A stretch of DNA of 64,000 bases from Apostichopus japonicus. Lineage: Eukaryota > Echinodermata > Holothuroidea > Aspidochirotida > Stichopodidae. Positions 10,801 to 25,110 of this stretch are shown here, piece after piece. The notes beneath the pieces are model-generated. The model did not search any database and was not told the origin of the DNA. It saw only the letters and a list, made by a program, of their open reading frames with translations. How positions within the stretch are numbered: the first letter of the stretch is position 1; each line of letters opens with the position of its first letter. The position numbers and the translations under genes are program-made. Location: the NCBI RefSeq assembly GCF_037975245.1, contig NC_092582.1, forward strand, positions 8,082,001-8,146,000, written 5' to 3'.

Positions 10801-13800
10801 TGTTTACGTGTAGATGATGTCGCAATCCTACGTGTTAGGGGTATATGTCTTCGTCTGGTCGCATTTTTGTTCCTTCTAGTCCAAGCAGGCTCGAATGAGT
10901 ATCATTACGCGTAGATTGCGTCCATAGGGGACGAATTAGACGCTGATTTCAAGTATAATTTGTATATATGTATGATGATTTGTAAATAAATACACTAGGG
11001 AAACCATTTCCACGGTCAATAAATAGCTATTACCGATCTGCTATAGGCAGTAGCAGTGATTACGTCATCTATCCCTCGTGTCGAAGCTATACAATCGCCA
11101 TAGGAGAGTTGTTTACGTGTAGATGATGTCCCAATCCTACGTGTTAGGGTTATATGCCTTCGTCTGGTCGCATTTTTGTTCCTTCTAGTCCAAGCAGGCT
11201 CGAATGAGCATCATTACGCGTAGATTGCGTTCATAGGGGACGAATTAGACGCTGATTTCGGGGATAATTTGTATATATGTGTGATGGTTTGTAAATAAAT
11301 ACACTAGGGAAACCATTTCCACGGTCAATAAATAGCTATTACCGATCTGCTATAGGCAGTAGCAGTGATTACGTCATCTATCCCACGTGTCGAAGCTATA
11401 CAATCGCCATAGGAGAGTTGTTTACGTGTAGATGATGTCCCAATCCTACGTGTTAGGGGTATATGTCTTCGTCTGGTCGCATTTTTGTTCCTTCTAGTCC
11501 AAGCAGGCTCGAATGAGTATCATTACGCGTAGATTGCGTCCATAGGGGACGAATTAGACGCTGATTTCAAGTATAATTTGTATATATGTATGATGATTTG
11601 TAAATAAATACACTAGGGAAACCATTTCCACGGTCAATAAATAGCTATTACCGATCTGCTATAGGCAGTAGCAGTGATTACGTCATCTATCCCACGTGTC
11701 GAAGCTATACAATCGCCATAGGAGAGTTGTTTACGTGTAGATGATGTCGCAATCCTACGTGTTAGGGGTATATGTCTTCGTCTGTTCGCATTTTTGTTCC
11801 TTCTAGTCCAAGCAGGCTCGAATGAGCATCATTACGCGTAGATTGCGTTCATACGGGACGAATTAGACGCTGATTCCGGGCATAATTTGTATATATGTGT
11901 GATGATTTGTAAATAAATACACTAGGGAAACCATTTCCACGGTCAATAAATAGCTATTACCGATCTGCTATAAGCAGTAGCAGTGATTACGTCATCTATC
12001 CCACGTGTTGAAGCTATACAATCGCCATAGGAGAGTTGTTTACGTGTAGATGATGTCGCAATCCTACGTGTTAGGGGTATATGTCTTCGTCTGTTCGCAT
12101 TTTTGTTCCTTCTAGTCCAAGCAGGCTCGAATGAGCATCATTACGCGTAGATTGCGTTCATAGGGGACGAATTAGACGCTGATTTCGGGGATAATTTGTA
12201 TATATGTATGATGATTTGTAAATAAATACACTAGGGAAACCATTTCCACGGTCAATAAATAGCTATTACCGATCTGCTATAAGCAGTAGCAGTGATTACG
12301 TCATCTATCCCTCGTGTCGAAGCTATACAATCGCCATAGGAGAGTTGTTTACGTGTAGATGATGTCGCAATCCTACGTGTTAGGGTTATATGCCTTCGTC
12401 TGGTCGCATTTTTGTTCCTTCTAGTCCAAGCAGGCTCGAATGAGCATCATTACGCGTAGATTGCGTTCATAGGGGACGAATTAGACGCTGATTTCGGGGA
12501 TAATTTGTATATATGTATGATGATTTGTAAATAAATACACTAGGGAAACCATTTCCACGGTCAATAAATAGCTATTACCGATCTGCTATAGGCAGTAGCA
12601 GTGATTACGTCATCTATCCCACGTGTCGAAGCTATACAATCGCCATAGGAGAGTTCTTTACGTGTAGATGATGTCGCAATCCTACGTGTTAGGGGTATAT
12701 GTCTTCGTCTGGTCGCATTTTTGTTCCTTCTAGTCCAAGCAGCCTCGAATGAGTATCATTACGCGTAGATTGCGTCCATAGGGGACGAATTAGACGCTGA
12801 TTTCAAGTATAATTTGTATATATGTATGATGATTTGTAAATAAATACACTAGGGAAACCATTTCCACGGTCAATAAATAGCTATTACCGATCTGCTATAG
12901 GCAGTAGCAGTGATTACGTCATCTATCCCTCGTGTCGAAGCTATACAATCGCCATAGGAGAGTTGTTTACGTGTAGATGATGTCCCAATCCTACGTGTTA
13001 GGGTTATATGCCTTCGTCTGGTCGCATTTTTGTTCCTTCTAGTCCAAGCAGGCTCGAATGAGCATCATTACGCGTAGATTGCGTTCATAGGGGACGAATT
13101 AGACGCTGATTTCGGGGATAATTTGCATATATGTGTGATGCCATCATGTTTGTAAATAAGTACACTAGGGAAACCATTTCCACGGTCAATAAATAGCTAT
13201 TACCGATCTGCTATAGGCAGTAGCAGTGATTACGTCATCTATCCCACGTGTCGAAGCTATACAATTGCCATAGGAGAGTTGTTTACGTGTAGATAATGTC
13301 GCAATCCTACGTGTTAGGGGTATATGTCTTCTTTTTGTCGCATTTTTGTTCCTTCTAGTCCAAGCAGGCTCGAATGAGTATCATTACGCGTAGATTGCGT
13401 CCATAGGGGACGAATTAGACGCTGATTTCAAGTATAATTTGTATATATGTATGATGATTTGTAAATAAATACACTAGGGAAACCATTTCCACGGTCAATA
13501 AATAGCTATTACCGATCTGCTATAGGCAGTAGCAGTGATTACGTCATCTATCCCTCGTGTCGAAGCTATACAATCGCCATAGGAGAGTTGTTTACGTGTA
13601 GATAATGTCGCAATCCTACGTGTTAGGGGTATATGTCTTCGTCTGTTCGCATTTTTGTTCCTTCTAGTCCAAGCAGGCTCGAATGAGCATCATTACGCGT
13701 AGATTGCGTTCATACGGGACGAATTAGACGCTGATTCCGGGCATAATTTGTATATATGTGTGATGATTTGTAAATAAATACACTAGGGAAACCATTTCCA

Positions 13801-16800
13801 CGGTCAATAAATAGCTATTACCGATCTGCTATAGGCAGTAGCAGTGATTACGTCATCTATCCCTCGTGTCGAAGCTATACAATCGCCATAGGAGAGTTGT
13901 TTACGTGTAGATGATGTCGGAATCCTACGTGTTAGGGGTATATGTCTTCGTCTGTTCGCATTTTTGTTCCTTCTAGTCCAAGCAGGCTCGAATGAGCATC
14001 ATTACGCGTAGATTGCGTTCATAGGGGACGAATTAGACGCTGATTTCGGGGATAATTTGTATATATGTGTGATGCCATCATGTTTGCAAATAAGTACACT
14101 AGGGAAACCATTTCCACGGTCAATAAATAGCTATTACCGATCTGCTATAGGCAGTAGCAGTGATTACGTCATCTATCCCACGTGTCGAAGCTATACAATC
14201 CCCATAGGAGAGTTGTTTACGTGTAGATGATGTCGCAATCCTACGTGTTAGGGGTATATGTCTTCGTCTGGTCGCATTTTTGTTCCTTCTAGTCCAAACA
14301 GGCTCGAATGAGTATCATTACGCGTAGATTGCGTCCATAGGGGACGAATTAGACGCTGATTTCAAGTATAATTTGTATATATGTATTATGATTTGTAAAT
14401 AAATACACTAGGGAAACCATTTCCACGGTCAATAAATAGCTATTACCGATCTGCTATAGGCAGTAGCAGTGATTACGTCATCTATCCCTCGTGTCGAAGC
14501 TATACAATCGCCATAGGAGAGTTGTTTACGTGTAGATGATGCCGCAATCCTACGTGTTAGGGGTATATGTCTTCGTCTGGTCGCATTTTTGTTCCTTCTA
14601 GTCCAAGCAGACTCGAATGAGTATCATTACGCGTAGATTGCGTTCATAGGGGACGATTTAGACGCTGATTTCGGGGATAATTTGTATATATGTGTGATGA
14701 TTTATAAATAAATACACTAGGGAAACCATTTCCACGGTCAATAAATAGCTATTACCGATCTGCTATAAGCAGTAGCAGTGGTTACGTCATCTATCCCACG
14801 TGTCGAAGCTATACAATCGCCATAGGAGAGTTGTTTACGTGTAGATGATGTCGCAATCCTACGTGTTAGGGGTATATGTCTTCGTCTGTTCGGATTTTTG
14901 TTCCTTCTAGTCCAAGCAGGCTCGAATGAGCATCATTACGCGTAGAATGGGACCATAGGGGACGAATTAGACGCTGATTTCGGGGATAATTTGTATATAT
15001 GTATGATGATTTGTAAATAAATACACTAGGGAAACCATTTCCACGGTCAATAAATAGCTATTACCGATCTGCTATAGACAGTAGCAGTGATTACGTCATC
15101 TATCCCACGTGTCGAAGCTATACAATCGCCATAGGAGAGTTGTTTACGTGTAGATGATGTCGCAATCCTACGTGTTAGGGGTATATGTCTTCGTCTGTTC
15201 GCATTTTTGTTCCTTCTAGTCCAAGCAGGCTCGAATGAGCATCATTACGCGTAGATTGCGTTCATAGGGGACGAATTAGACGCTAATTCCGGGCATAATT
15301 TGTATATATGTGTGATGCCATCATGTTTGTAAATAAGTACACTAGGGAAACCATTTCCACGGTCAATAAATAGCTATTACCGATCTGCTATAGGCAGTAG
15401 CAGTGATTACGTCATCTATCCCACGTGTCGAAGCTATACAATCCCCATAGGAGAGTTGTTTACGTGTAGATGATGTCGCAATCCTACGTGTTAGGGGTAT
15501 ATGTCTTCGTCTGGTCGCATTTTTGTTCCTTCTAGTCCAAGCAGGCTCGAATGAGCATCATTACGCGTAGATTGCGTTCATAGGGGACGAATTAGACGCT
15601 GATTTCGGGGATAATTTGTATATATGTGTGATGCCATCATGTTTGTAAATAAGTACACTAGGGAAACCATTTCCACGGTCAATAAATAGCTATTACCGAT
15701 CTGCTATAGGCAGTAGCAGTGATTACGTCATCTATCCCACGTGTCGAAGCTATACAATCGCCATAGGAGAGTTGTTTACGTGTAGATGATGTCGCAATCC
15801 TACGTGTTAGGGGTATATGTCTTCGTCTGGTCGCATTTTTGTTCCTTCTAGTCCAAGCAGGCTCGAATGAGTATCATTACGCGTAGATTGCGTCCATAGG
15901 GGACGAATTAGACGCTGATTTCAAGTATAATTTGTATATATGTATGATGATTTGTAAATAAATACACTAGGGAAACCATTTCCACGGTCAATAAATAGCT
16001 ATTACCGATCTGCTATAGGCAGTAGCAGTGATTACGTCATCTATCCCTCGTGTCGAAGCTATACAATCGCCATAGGAGAGTTGTTTACGTGTAGATAATG
16101 TCGCAATCCTACGTGTTAGGGGTATATGTCTTCGTCTGTTCGCATTTTTGTTCCTTCTAGTCCAAGCAGGCTCGAATGAGCATCATTACGCGTAGATTGC
16201 GTTCATACGGGACGAATTAGACGCTGATTCCGGGCATAATTTGTATATATGTGTGATGATTTATAAATAAATACACTAGGGAAACCATTTCCACGGTCAA
16301 TAAATAGCTATTACCGATCTGCTATAAGCAGTAGCAGTGGTTACGTCATCTATCCCACGTGTCGAAGCTATACAATCGCCATAGGAGAGTTGTTTACGTG
16401 TAGATGATGTCGCAATCCTACGTGTTAGGGGTATATGTCTTCGTCTGTTCGCATTTTTGTTCCTTCTAGTCCAAGCAGGCTCGAATGAGCATCATTACGC
16501 GTAGAATGGGACCATAGGGGACGAATTAGACGCTGATTTCGGGGATAATTTGTATATATGTATGATGATTTGTAAATAAATACACTAGGGAAACCATTTC
16601 CACGGTCAATAAATAGCTATTACCGATCTGCTATAGGCAGTAGCAGTGATTACGTCATCTATCCCACGTGTCGAAGCTATACAATCGCCATAGGAGAGTT
16701 GTTTACGTGTAGATGATGTCGCAATCCTACGTGTTAGGGGTATATGTCTTCGTCTGTTCGCATTTTTGTTCCTTCTAGTCCAAGCAGGCTCGAATGAGCA

Positions 16801-19800
16801 TCATTACGCGTAGATTGCGTTCATAGGGGACGAATTAGACGCTAATTCCGGGCATAATTTGTATATATGTGTGATGCCATCATGTTTGTAAATAAGTACA
16901 CTAGGGAAACCATTTCCACGGTCAATAAATAGCTATTACCGATCTGCTATAGGCAGTAGCAGTGATTACGTCATCTATCCCACGTGTCGAAGCTATACAA
17001 TCCCCATAGGAGAGTTGTTTACGTGTAGATGATGTCGCAATCCTACGTGTTAGGGGTATATGTCTTCGTCTGGTCGCATTTTTGTTCCTTCTAGTCCAAG
17101 CAGGCTCGAATGAGCATCATTACGCGTAGATTGCGTTCATACGGGACGAATTAGACGCTGATTTCGGGGATAATTTGTATATATGTGTGATGCCATCATG
17201 TTTGTAAATAAGTACACTAGGGAAACCATTTCCACGGTCAATAAATAGCTATTACCGATCTGCTATAGGCAGTAGCAGTGATTACGTCATCTATCCCACG
17301 TGTCGAAGCTATACAATCGCCATAGGAGAGTTGTTTACGTGTAGATGATGTCGCAATCCTACGTGTTAGGGGTATATGTCTTCGTCTGGTCGCATTTTTG
17401 TTCCTTCTAGTCCAAGCAGGCTCGAATGAGTATCATTACGCGTAGATTGCGTCCATAGGGGACGAATTAGACGCTGATTTCAAGTATAATTTGTATATAT
17501 GTATGATGATTTGTAAATAAATACACTAGGGAAACCATTTCCACGGTCAATAAATAGCTATTACCGATCTGCTATAGGCAGTAGCAGTGATTACGTCATC
17601 TATCCCTCGTGTCGAAGCTATACAATCGCCATAGGAGAGTTGTTTACGTGTAGATAATGTCGCAATCCTACGTGTTAGGGGTATATGTCTTCGTCTGTTC
17701 GCATTTTTGTTCCTTCTAGTCCAAGCAGGCTCGAATGAGCATCATTACGCGTAGATTGCGTTCATACGGGACGAATTAGACGCTGATTCCGGGCATAATT
17801 TGTATATATGTGTGATGATTTGTAAATAAATACACTAGGGAAACCATTTCCACGGTCAATAAATAGCTATTACCGATCTGCTATAGGCAATTGCAGTGAT
17901 TACGTCATCTATCCCACGTGTCGAAGCTATACAATCGCCATAGGAGAGTTGTTTACGTGTAGATGATGTCGCAATCCTACGTGTTAGGGGTATATGTCTT
18001 CGTCTGTTCGCATTTTTGTTCCTTCTAGTCCAAGCAGGCTCGAATGAGCATCATTACGCGTAGATTGCGTTCATACGGGACGAATTAGACGCTGATTCCG
18101 GGCATAATTTGTATATATGTGTGATGATTTATAAATAAATACACTAGGGAAACCATTTCCACGGTCAATAAATAGCTATTACCGATCTGCTATAAGCAGT
18201 AGCAGTGGTTACGTCATCTATCCCACGTGTCGAAGCTATACAATCGCCATAGGAGAGTTGTTTACGTGTAGATGATGTCGCAATCCTACGTGTTAGGGGT
18301 ATATGTCTTCGTCTGTTCGCATTTTTGTTCCTTCTAGTCCAAGCAGGCTCGAATGAGCATCATTACGCGTAGAATGGGACCATAGGGGACGAATTAGACG
18401 CTGATTTCGGGAATAATTTGTATATATGTATGATGATTTGTAAATAAATACACTAGGGAAACCATTTCCACGGTCAATAAATAGCTATTACCGATCTGCT
18501 ATAGGCAGTAGCAGTGATTACGTCATCTATCCCACGTGTCGAAGCTATACAATCGCCATAGGAGAGTTGTTTACGTGTAGATGATGTCGCAATCCTACGT
18601 GTTAGGGGTATATGTCTTCGTCTGGTCGCATTTTTGTTCCTTCTAGTCCAAGCAGGCTCGAATGAGTATCATTACGCGTAGATTGCGTCCATAGGGGACG
18701 AATTAGACGCTGATTTCAAGTATAATTTGTATATATGTATGATGATTTGTAAATAAATACACTAGGGAAACCATTTCCACGGTCAATAAATAGCTATTAC
18801 CGATCTGCTATAGGCAGTAGCAGTGATTACGTCATCTATCCCTCGTGTCGAAGCTATACAATCGCCATAGGAGAGTTGTTTACGTGTAGATAATGTCGCA
18901 ATCCTACGTGTTAGGGGTATATGTCTTCGTCTGTTCGCATTTTTGTTCCTTCTAGTCCAAGCAGGCTCGAATGAGTATCATTACGCGTAGATTGCGTCCA
19001 TAGGGGACGAATTAGACGCTGATTTCAAGTATAATTTGTATATATGTATGATGATTTGTAAATAAATACACTAGGGAAACCATTTCCACGGTCAATAAAT
19101 AGCTATTACCGATCTGCTATAGGCAGTAGCAGTGATTACGTCATCTATCCCTCGTGTCGAAGCTATACAATCGCCATAGGAGAGTTGTTTACGTGTAGAT
19201 AATGTCGCAATCCTACGTGTTAGGGGTATATGTCTTCGTCTGTTCGCATTTTTGTTCCTTCTAGTCCAAGCAGGCTCGAATGAGCATCATTACGCGTAGA
19301 TTGCGTTCATACGGGACGAATTAGACGCTGATTCCGGGCATAATTTGTATATATGTGTGATGATTTGTAAATAAATACACTAGGGAAACCATTTCCACGG
19401 TCAATAAATAGCTATTACCGATCTGCTATAGGCAATTGCAGTGATTACGTCATCTATCCCACGTGTCGAAGCTATACAATCGCCATAGGAGAGTTGTTTA
19501 CGTGTAGATGATGTCGCAATCCTACGTGTTAGGGGTATATGTCTTCGTCTGTTCGCATTTTTGTTCCTTCTAGTCCAAGCAGGCTCGAATGAGCATCATT
19601 ACGCGTAGATTGCGTTCATACGGGACGAATTAGACGCTGATTCCGGGCATAATTTGTATATATGTGTGATGATTTATAAATAAATACACTAGGGAAACCA
19701 TTTCCACGGTCAATAAATAGCTATTACCGATCTGCTATAAGCAGTAGCAGTGGTTACGTCATCTATCCCACGTGTCGAAGCTATACAATCGCCATAGGAG

Positions 19801-22800
19801 AGTTGTTTACGTGTAGATGATGTCGCAATCCTACGTGTTAGGGGTATATGTCTTCGTCTGTTCGCATTTTTGTTCCTTCTAGTCCAAGCAGGCTCGAATG
19901 AGCATCATTACGCGTAGAATGGGACCATAGGGGACGAATTAGACGCTGATTTCGGGGATAATTTGTATATATGTATGATGATTTGTAAATAAATACACTA
20001 GGGAAACCATTTCCACGGTCAATAAATAGCTATTACCGATCTGCTATAGGCAGTAGCAGTGATTACGTCATCTATCCCACGTGTCGAAGCTATACAATCG
20101 CCATAGGAGAGTTGTTTACGTGTAGATGATGTCGCAATCCTACGTGTTAGGGGTATATGTCTTCGTCTGGTCGCATTTTTGTTCCTTCTAGTCCAAGCAG
20201 GCTCGAATGAGTATCATTACGCGTAGATTGCGTCCATAGGGGACGAATTAGACGCTGATTTCAAGTATAATTTGTATATATGTATGATGATTTGTAAATA
20301 AATACACTAGGGAAACCATTTCCACGGTCAATAAATAGCTATTACCGATCTGCTATAGGCAGTAGCAGTGATTACGTCATCTATCCCTCGTGTCGAAGCT
20401 ATACAATCGCCATAGGAGAGTTGTTTACGTGTAGATAATGTCGCAATCCTACGTGTTAGGGGTATATGTCTTCGTCTGTTCGCATTTTTGTTCCTTCTAG
20501 TCCAAGCAGGCTCGAATGAGCATCATTACGCGTAGATTGCGTTCATACGGGACGAATTAGACGCTGATTCCGGGCATAATTTGTATATATGTGTGATGAT
20601 TTGTAAATAAATACACTAGGGAAACCATTTCCACGGTCAATAAATAGCTATTACCGATCTGCTATAGGCAATTGCAGTGATTACGTCATCTATCCCACGT
20701 GTCGAAGCTATACAATCGCCATAGGAGAGTTGTTTACGTGTAGATGATGTCGCAATCCTACGTGTTAGGGGTATATGTCTTCGTCTGTTCGCATTTTTGT
20801 TCCTTCTAGTCCAAGCAGGCTCGAATGAGCATCATTACGCGTAGATTGCGTTCATACGGGACGAATTAGACGCTGATTCCGGGCATAATTTGTATATATG
20901 TGTGATGATTTATAAATAAATACACTAGGGAAACCATTTCCACGGTCAATAAATAGCTATTACCGATCTGCTATAAGCAGTAGCAGTGGTTACGTCATCT
21001 ATCCCACGTGTCGAAGCTATACAATCGCCATAGGAGAGTTGTTTACGTGTAGATGATGTCGCAATCCTACGTGTTAGGGGTATATGTCTTCGTCTGTTCG
21101 CATTTTTGTTCCTTCTAGTCCAAGCAGGCTCGAATGAGCATCATTACGCGTAGAATGGGACCATAGGGGACGAATTAGACGCTGATTTCGGGGATAATTT
21201 GTATATATGTATGATGATTTGTAAATAAATACACTAGGGAAACCATTTCCACGGTCAATAAATAGCTATTACCGATCTGCTATAGGCAGTAGCAGTGATT
21301 ACGTCATCTATCCCACGTGTCGAAGCTATACAATCGCCATAGGAGAGTTGTTTACGTGTAGATGATGTCGCAATCCTACGTGTTAGGGGTATATGTCTTC
21401 GTCTGTTCGCATTTTTGTTCCTTCTAGTCCAAGCAGGCTCGAATGAGCATCATTACGCGTAGATTGCGTTCATAGGGGACGAATTAGACGCTAATTCCGG
21501 GCATAATTTGTATATATGTGTGATGCCATCATGTTTGTAAATAAGTACACTAGGGAAACCATTTCCACGGTCAATAAATAGCTATTACCGATCTGCTATA
21601 GGCAGTAGCAGTGATTACGTCATCTATCCCACGTGTCGAAGCTATACAATCCCCATAGGAGAGTTGTTTACGTGTAGATGATGTCGCAATCCTACGTGTT
21701 AGGGGTATATGTCTTCGTCTGGTCGCATTTTTGTTCCTTCTAGTCCAAGCAGGCTCGAATGAGCATCATTACGCGTAGATTGCGTTCATAGGGGACGAAT
21801 TAGACGCTGATTTCGGGGATAATTTGTATATATGTGTGATGCCATCATGTTTGTAAATAAGTACACTAGGGAAACCATTTCCACGGTCAATAAATAGCTA
21901 TTACCGATCTGCTATAGGCAGTAGCAGTGATTACGTCATCTATCCCACGTGTCGAAGCTATACAATCGCCATAGGAGAGTTGTTTACGTGTAGATGATGT
22001 CGCAATCCTACGTGTTAGGGGTATATGTCTTCGTCTGGTCGCATTTTTGTTCCTTCTAGTCCAAGCAGGCTCGAATGAGTATCATTACGCGTAGATTGCG
22101 TCCATAGGGGACGAATTAGACGCTGATTTCAAGTATAATTTGTATATATGTATGATGATTTGTAAATAAATACACTAGGGAAACCATTTCCACGGTCAAT
22201 AAATAGCTATTACCGATCTGCTATAGGCAGTAGCAGTGATTACGTCATCTATCCCTCGTGTCGAAGCTATACAATCGCCATAGGAGAGTTGTTTACGTGT
22301 AGATAATGTCGCAATCCTACGTGTTAGGGGTATATGTCTTCGTCTGTTCGCATTTTTGTTCCTTCTAGTCCAAGCAGGCTCGAATGAGCATCATTACGCG
22401 TAGATTGCGTTCATACGGGACGAATTAGACGCTGATTCCGGGCATAATTTGTATATATGTGTGATGATTTGTAAATAAATACACTAGGGAAACCATTTCC
22501 ACGGTCAATAAATAGCTATTACCGATCTGCTATAGGCAATTGCAGTGATTACGTCATCTATCCCACGTGTCGAAGCTATACAATCGCCATAGGAGAGTTG
22601 TTTACGTGTAGATGATGTCGCAATCCTACGTGTTAGGGGTATATGTCTTCGTCTGTTCGCATTTTTGTTCCTTCTAGTCCAAGCAGGCTCGAATGAGCAT
22701 CATTACGCGTAGATTGCGTTCATACGGGACGAATTAGACGCTGATTCCGGGCATAATTTGTATATATGTGTGATGATTTGTAAATAAATACACTAGGGAA

Positions 22801-25110
22801 ACCATTTCCACGGTCAATAAATAGCTATTACCGATCTGCTATAGGCAGTAGCAGTGATTACGTCATCTATCCCTCGTGTCGAAGCTATACAATCGCCATA
22901 GGAGAGTTGTTTACGTGTAGATGATGTCGCAATCCTACGTGTTAGGGGTATATGTCTTCGTCTGTTCGCATTTTTGTTCCTTCTAGTCCAAGCAGGCTCG
23001 AATGAGCATCATTACGCGTAGATTGCGTTCATAGGGGACGAATTAGACGCTGATTTCGGGGATAATTTGTATATATGTGTGATGCCATCATGTTTGTAAA
23101 TAAGTACACTAGGGAAACCATTTCCACGGTCAATAAATAGCTATTATCCATCTGCTATAGGCAGTAGCAGTGGTTACGTCATCTATCCCACGTGTCGAAG
23201 CTATACAATCGCCATAGGAGAGTTGTTTACGTGTAGATGATGTCGCAATCCTACGTGTTAGGGGTATATGTCTTCGTCTGGTCGCATTTTTGTTCCTTCT
23301 AGTCCAAACAGGCTCGAATGAGTATCATTACGCGTAGATTGCGTCCATAGGGGACGAATTAGACGCTGATTTCAAGTATAATTTGTATATATGTATTATG
23401 ATTTGTAAATAAATACACTAGGGAAACCATTTCCACGGTCAATAAATAGCTATTACCGATCTGCTATAGGCAGTAGCAGTGATTACGTCATCTATCCCTC
23501 GTGTCGAAGCTATACAATCGCCATAGGAGAGTTGTTTACGTGTAGATGATGTCCCAATCCTACGTGTTAGGGGTATATGTCTTCGTCTGGTCGCATTTTT
23601 GTTCCTTCTAGTCCAAGCAGACTCGAATGAGTATCATTACGCGTAGATTGCGTTCATAGGGGACGAATTAGACGCTGATTTCGGGGATAATTTGTATATA
23701 TGTGTGATGATTTATAAATAAATACACTAGGGAAACCATTTCCACGGTCAATAAATAGCTATTACCGATCTGCTATAAGCAGTAGCAGTGGTTACGTCAT
23801 CTATCCCACGTGTCGAAGCTATACAATCGCCATAGGAGAGTTGTTTACGTGTAGATGATGTCGCAATCCTACGTGTTAGGGGTATATGTCTTCGTCTGTT
23901 CGCATTTTTGTTCCTTCTAGTCCAAGCAGGCTCGAATGAGCATCATTACGCGTAGATTGCGCTCATAGGGGACGAATTAGACGCTGATTTCGGGGATAAT
24001 TTGTATATATGTGTGATGGTTTGTAAATAAATACACTAGGGAAACCATTTCCACGGTCAATAAATAGCTATTACCGATCTGCTATAGGCAGTAGCAGTGA
24101 TTACGTCATCTATCCCACGTGTCGAAGCTATACAATCGCCATAGGAGAGTTGTTTACGTGTAGATAATGTCGCAATCCTACGTGTTAGGGGTATATGTCT
24201 TCGTCTGTTCGCATTTTTGTTCCTTCTAGTCCAAGCAGACTCGAATGAGTATCATTACGCGTAGATTGCGTTCATAGGGGACGAATTAGACGCTGATTTC
24301 GGGGATAATTTGTATATATGTGTGATGATTTATAAATAAATACACTAGGGAAACCATTTCCACGGTCAATAAATAGCTATTACCGATCTGCTATAGGCAG
24401 TAGCAGTGATTACGTCATCTATCCCACGTGTCGAAGCTATACAATCGCCATAGGAGAGTTGTTTACGTGTAGATGATGTCGCAATCCTACGTGGTAGGGG
24501 TATATGTCTTCGTCTGTTCGCATTTTTGTTCCTTCTAGTCCAAGCAGGCTCGAATGAGTATCATTACGCGTAGATTGCGTTCATACGGGACGAATTAGAC
24601 GCTGATTTCGGGGATAATTTGTATATATGTATGATGATTTGTAATAAATACACTAGGGAAACCATTTCCACGGTCAATAAATAGCTATTACCGATCTGCT
24701 ATAGGCAGTAGCAGTGATTACGTCATCTATCCCACGTGTCGAAGCTATACAATCGCCATAGGAGAGTTGTTTACGTGTAGATGATGTCGCAATCCTACGT
24801 GTTAGGGGTATATGTCTTCGTCTGTTCGCATTTTTGTTCCTTCTAGTCCAAGCAGGCTCGAATGAGCATCATTACGCGTAGATTGCGTTCATAGGGGACG
24901 AATTAGAGGCTGATTTCGGGGATAATTTGTATATATGTATGATGATTTGTAAATACACTAGGGAAACCATTTCCACGGTCAATAAATAGCTATTACCGAT
25001 CTGTTATAGGCAACTGCAGTGATTACGTCATCTATCCTTCGTGTCGAAGCTATACAATCGCCATAGGAGAGTTGTTTACGTGTAGATGATGTCGCAATCC
25101 TACGTGTTAG
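7865..25110. repeat. 309-bp satellite array, segment D (main block)
   Basis: About 56 head-to-tail monomers. Nine of them (ending near 13165, 14100, 15340, 15660, 16898, 17218, 21550, 21868 and 23108) carry a 7-bp insertion giving gatgccatcatgtttg and are 316 bp. Diagnostic variants recur at multiples of the monomer: gaatgggacc at 9369, 14945, 16504, 18372, 19917 and 21153; caattgcag at 17888, 19433, 20669 and 22537. The last two monomers carry 1-bp and 4-bp deletions before the array is cut by a transposon. Confidence 0.95.

Noticed and set aside
261-25110. CRISPR-like regular array
   Set aside because: The 309-bp units are contiguous and nearly identical with no unique spacers, and the genome is eukaryotic. 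It is a satellite.
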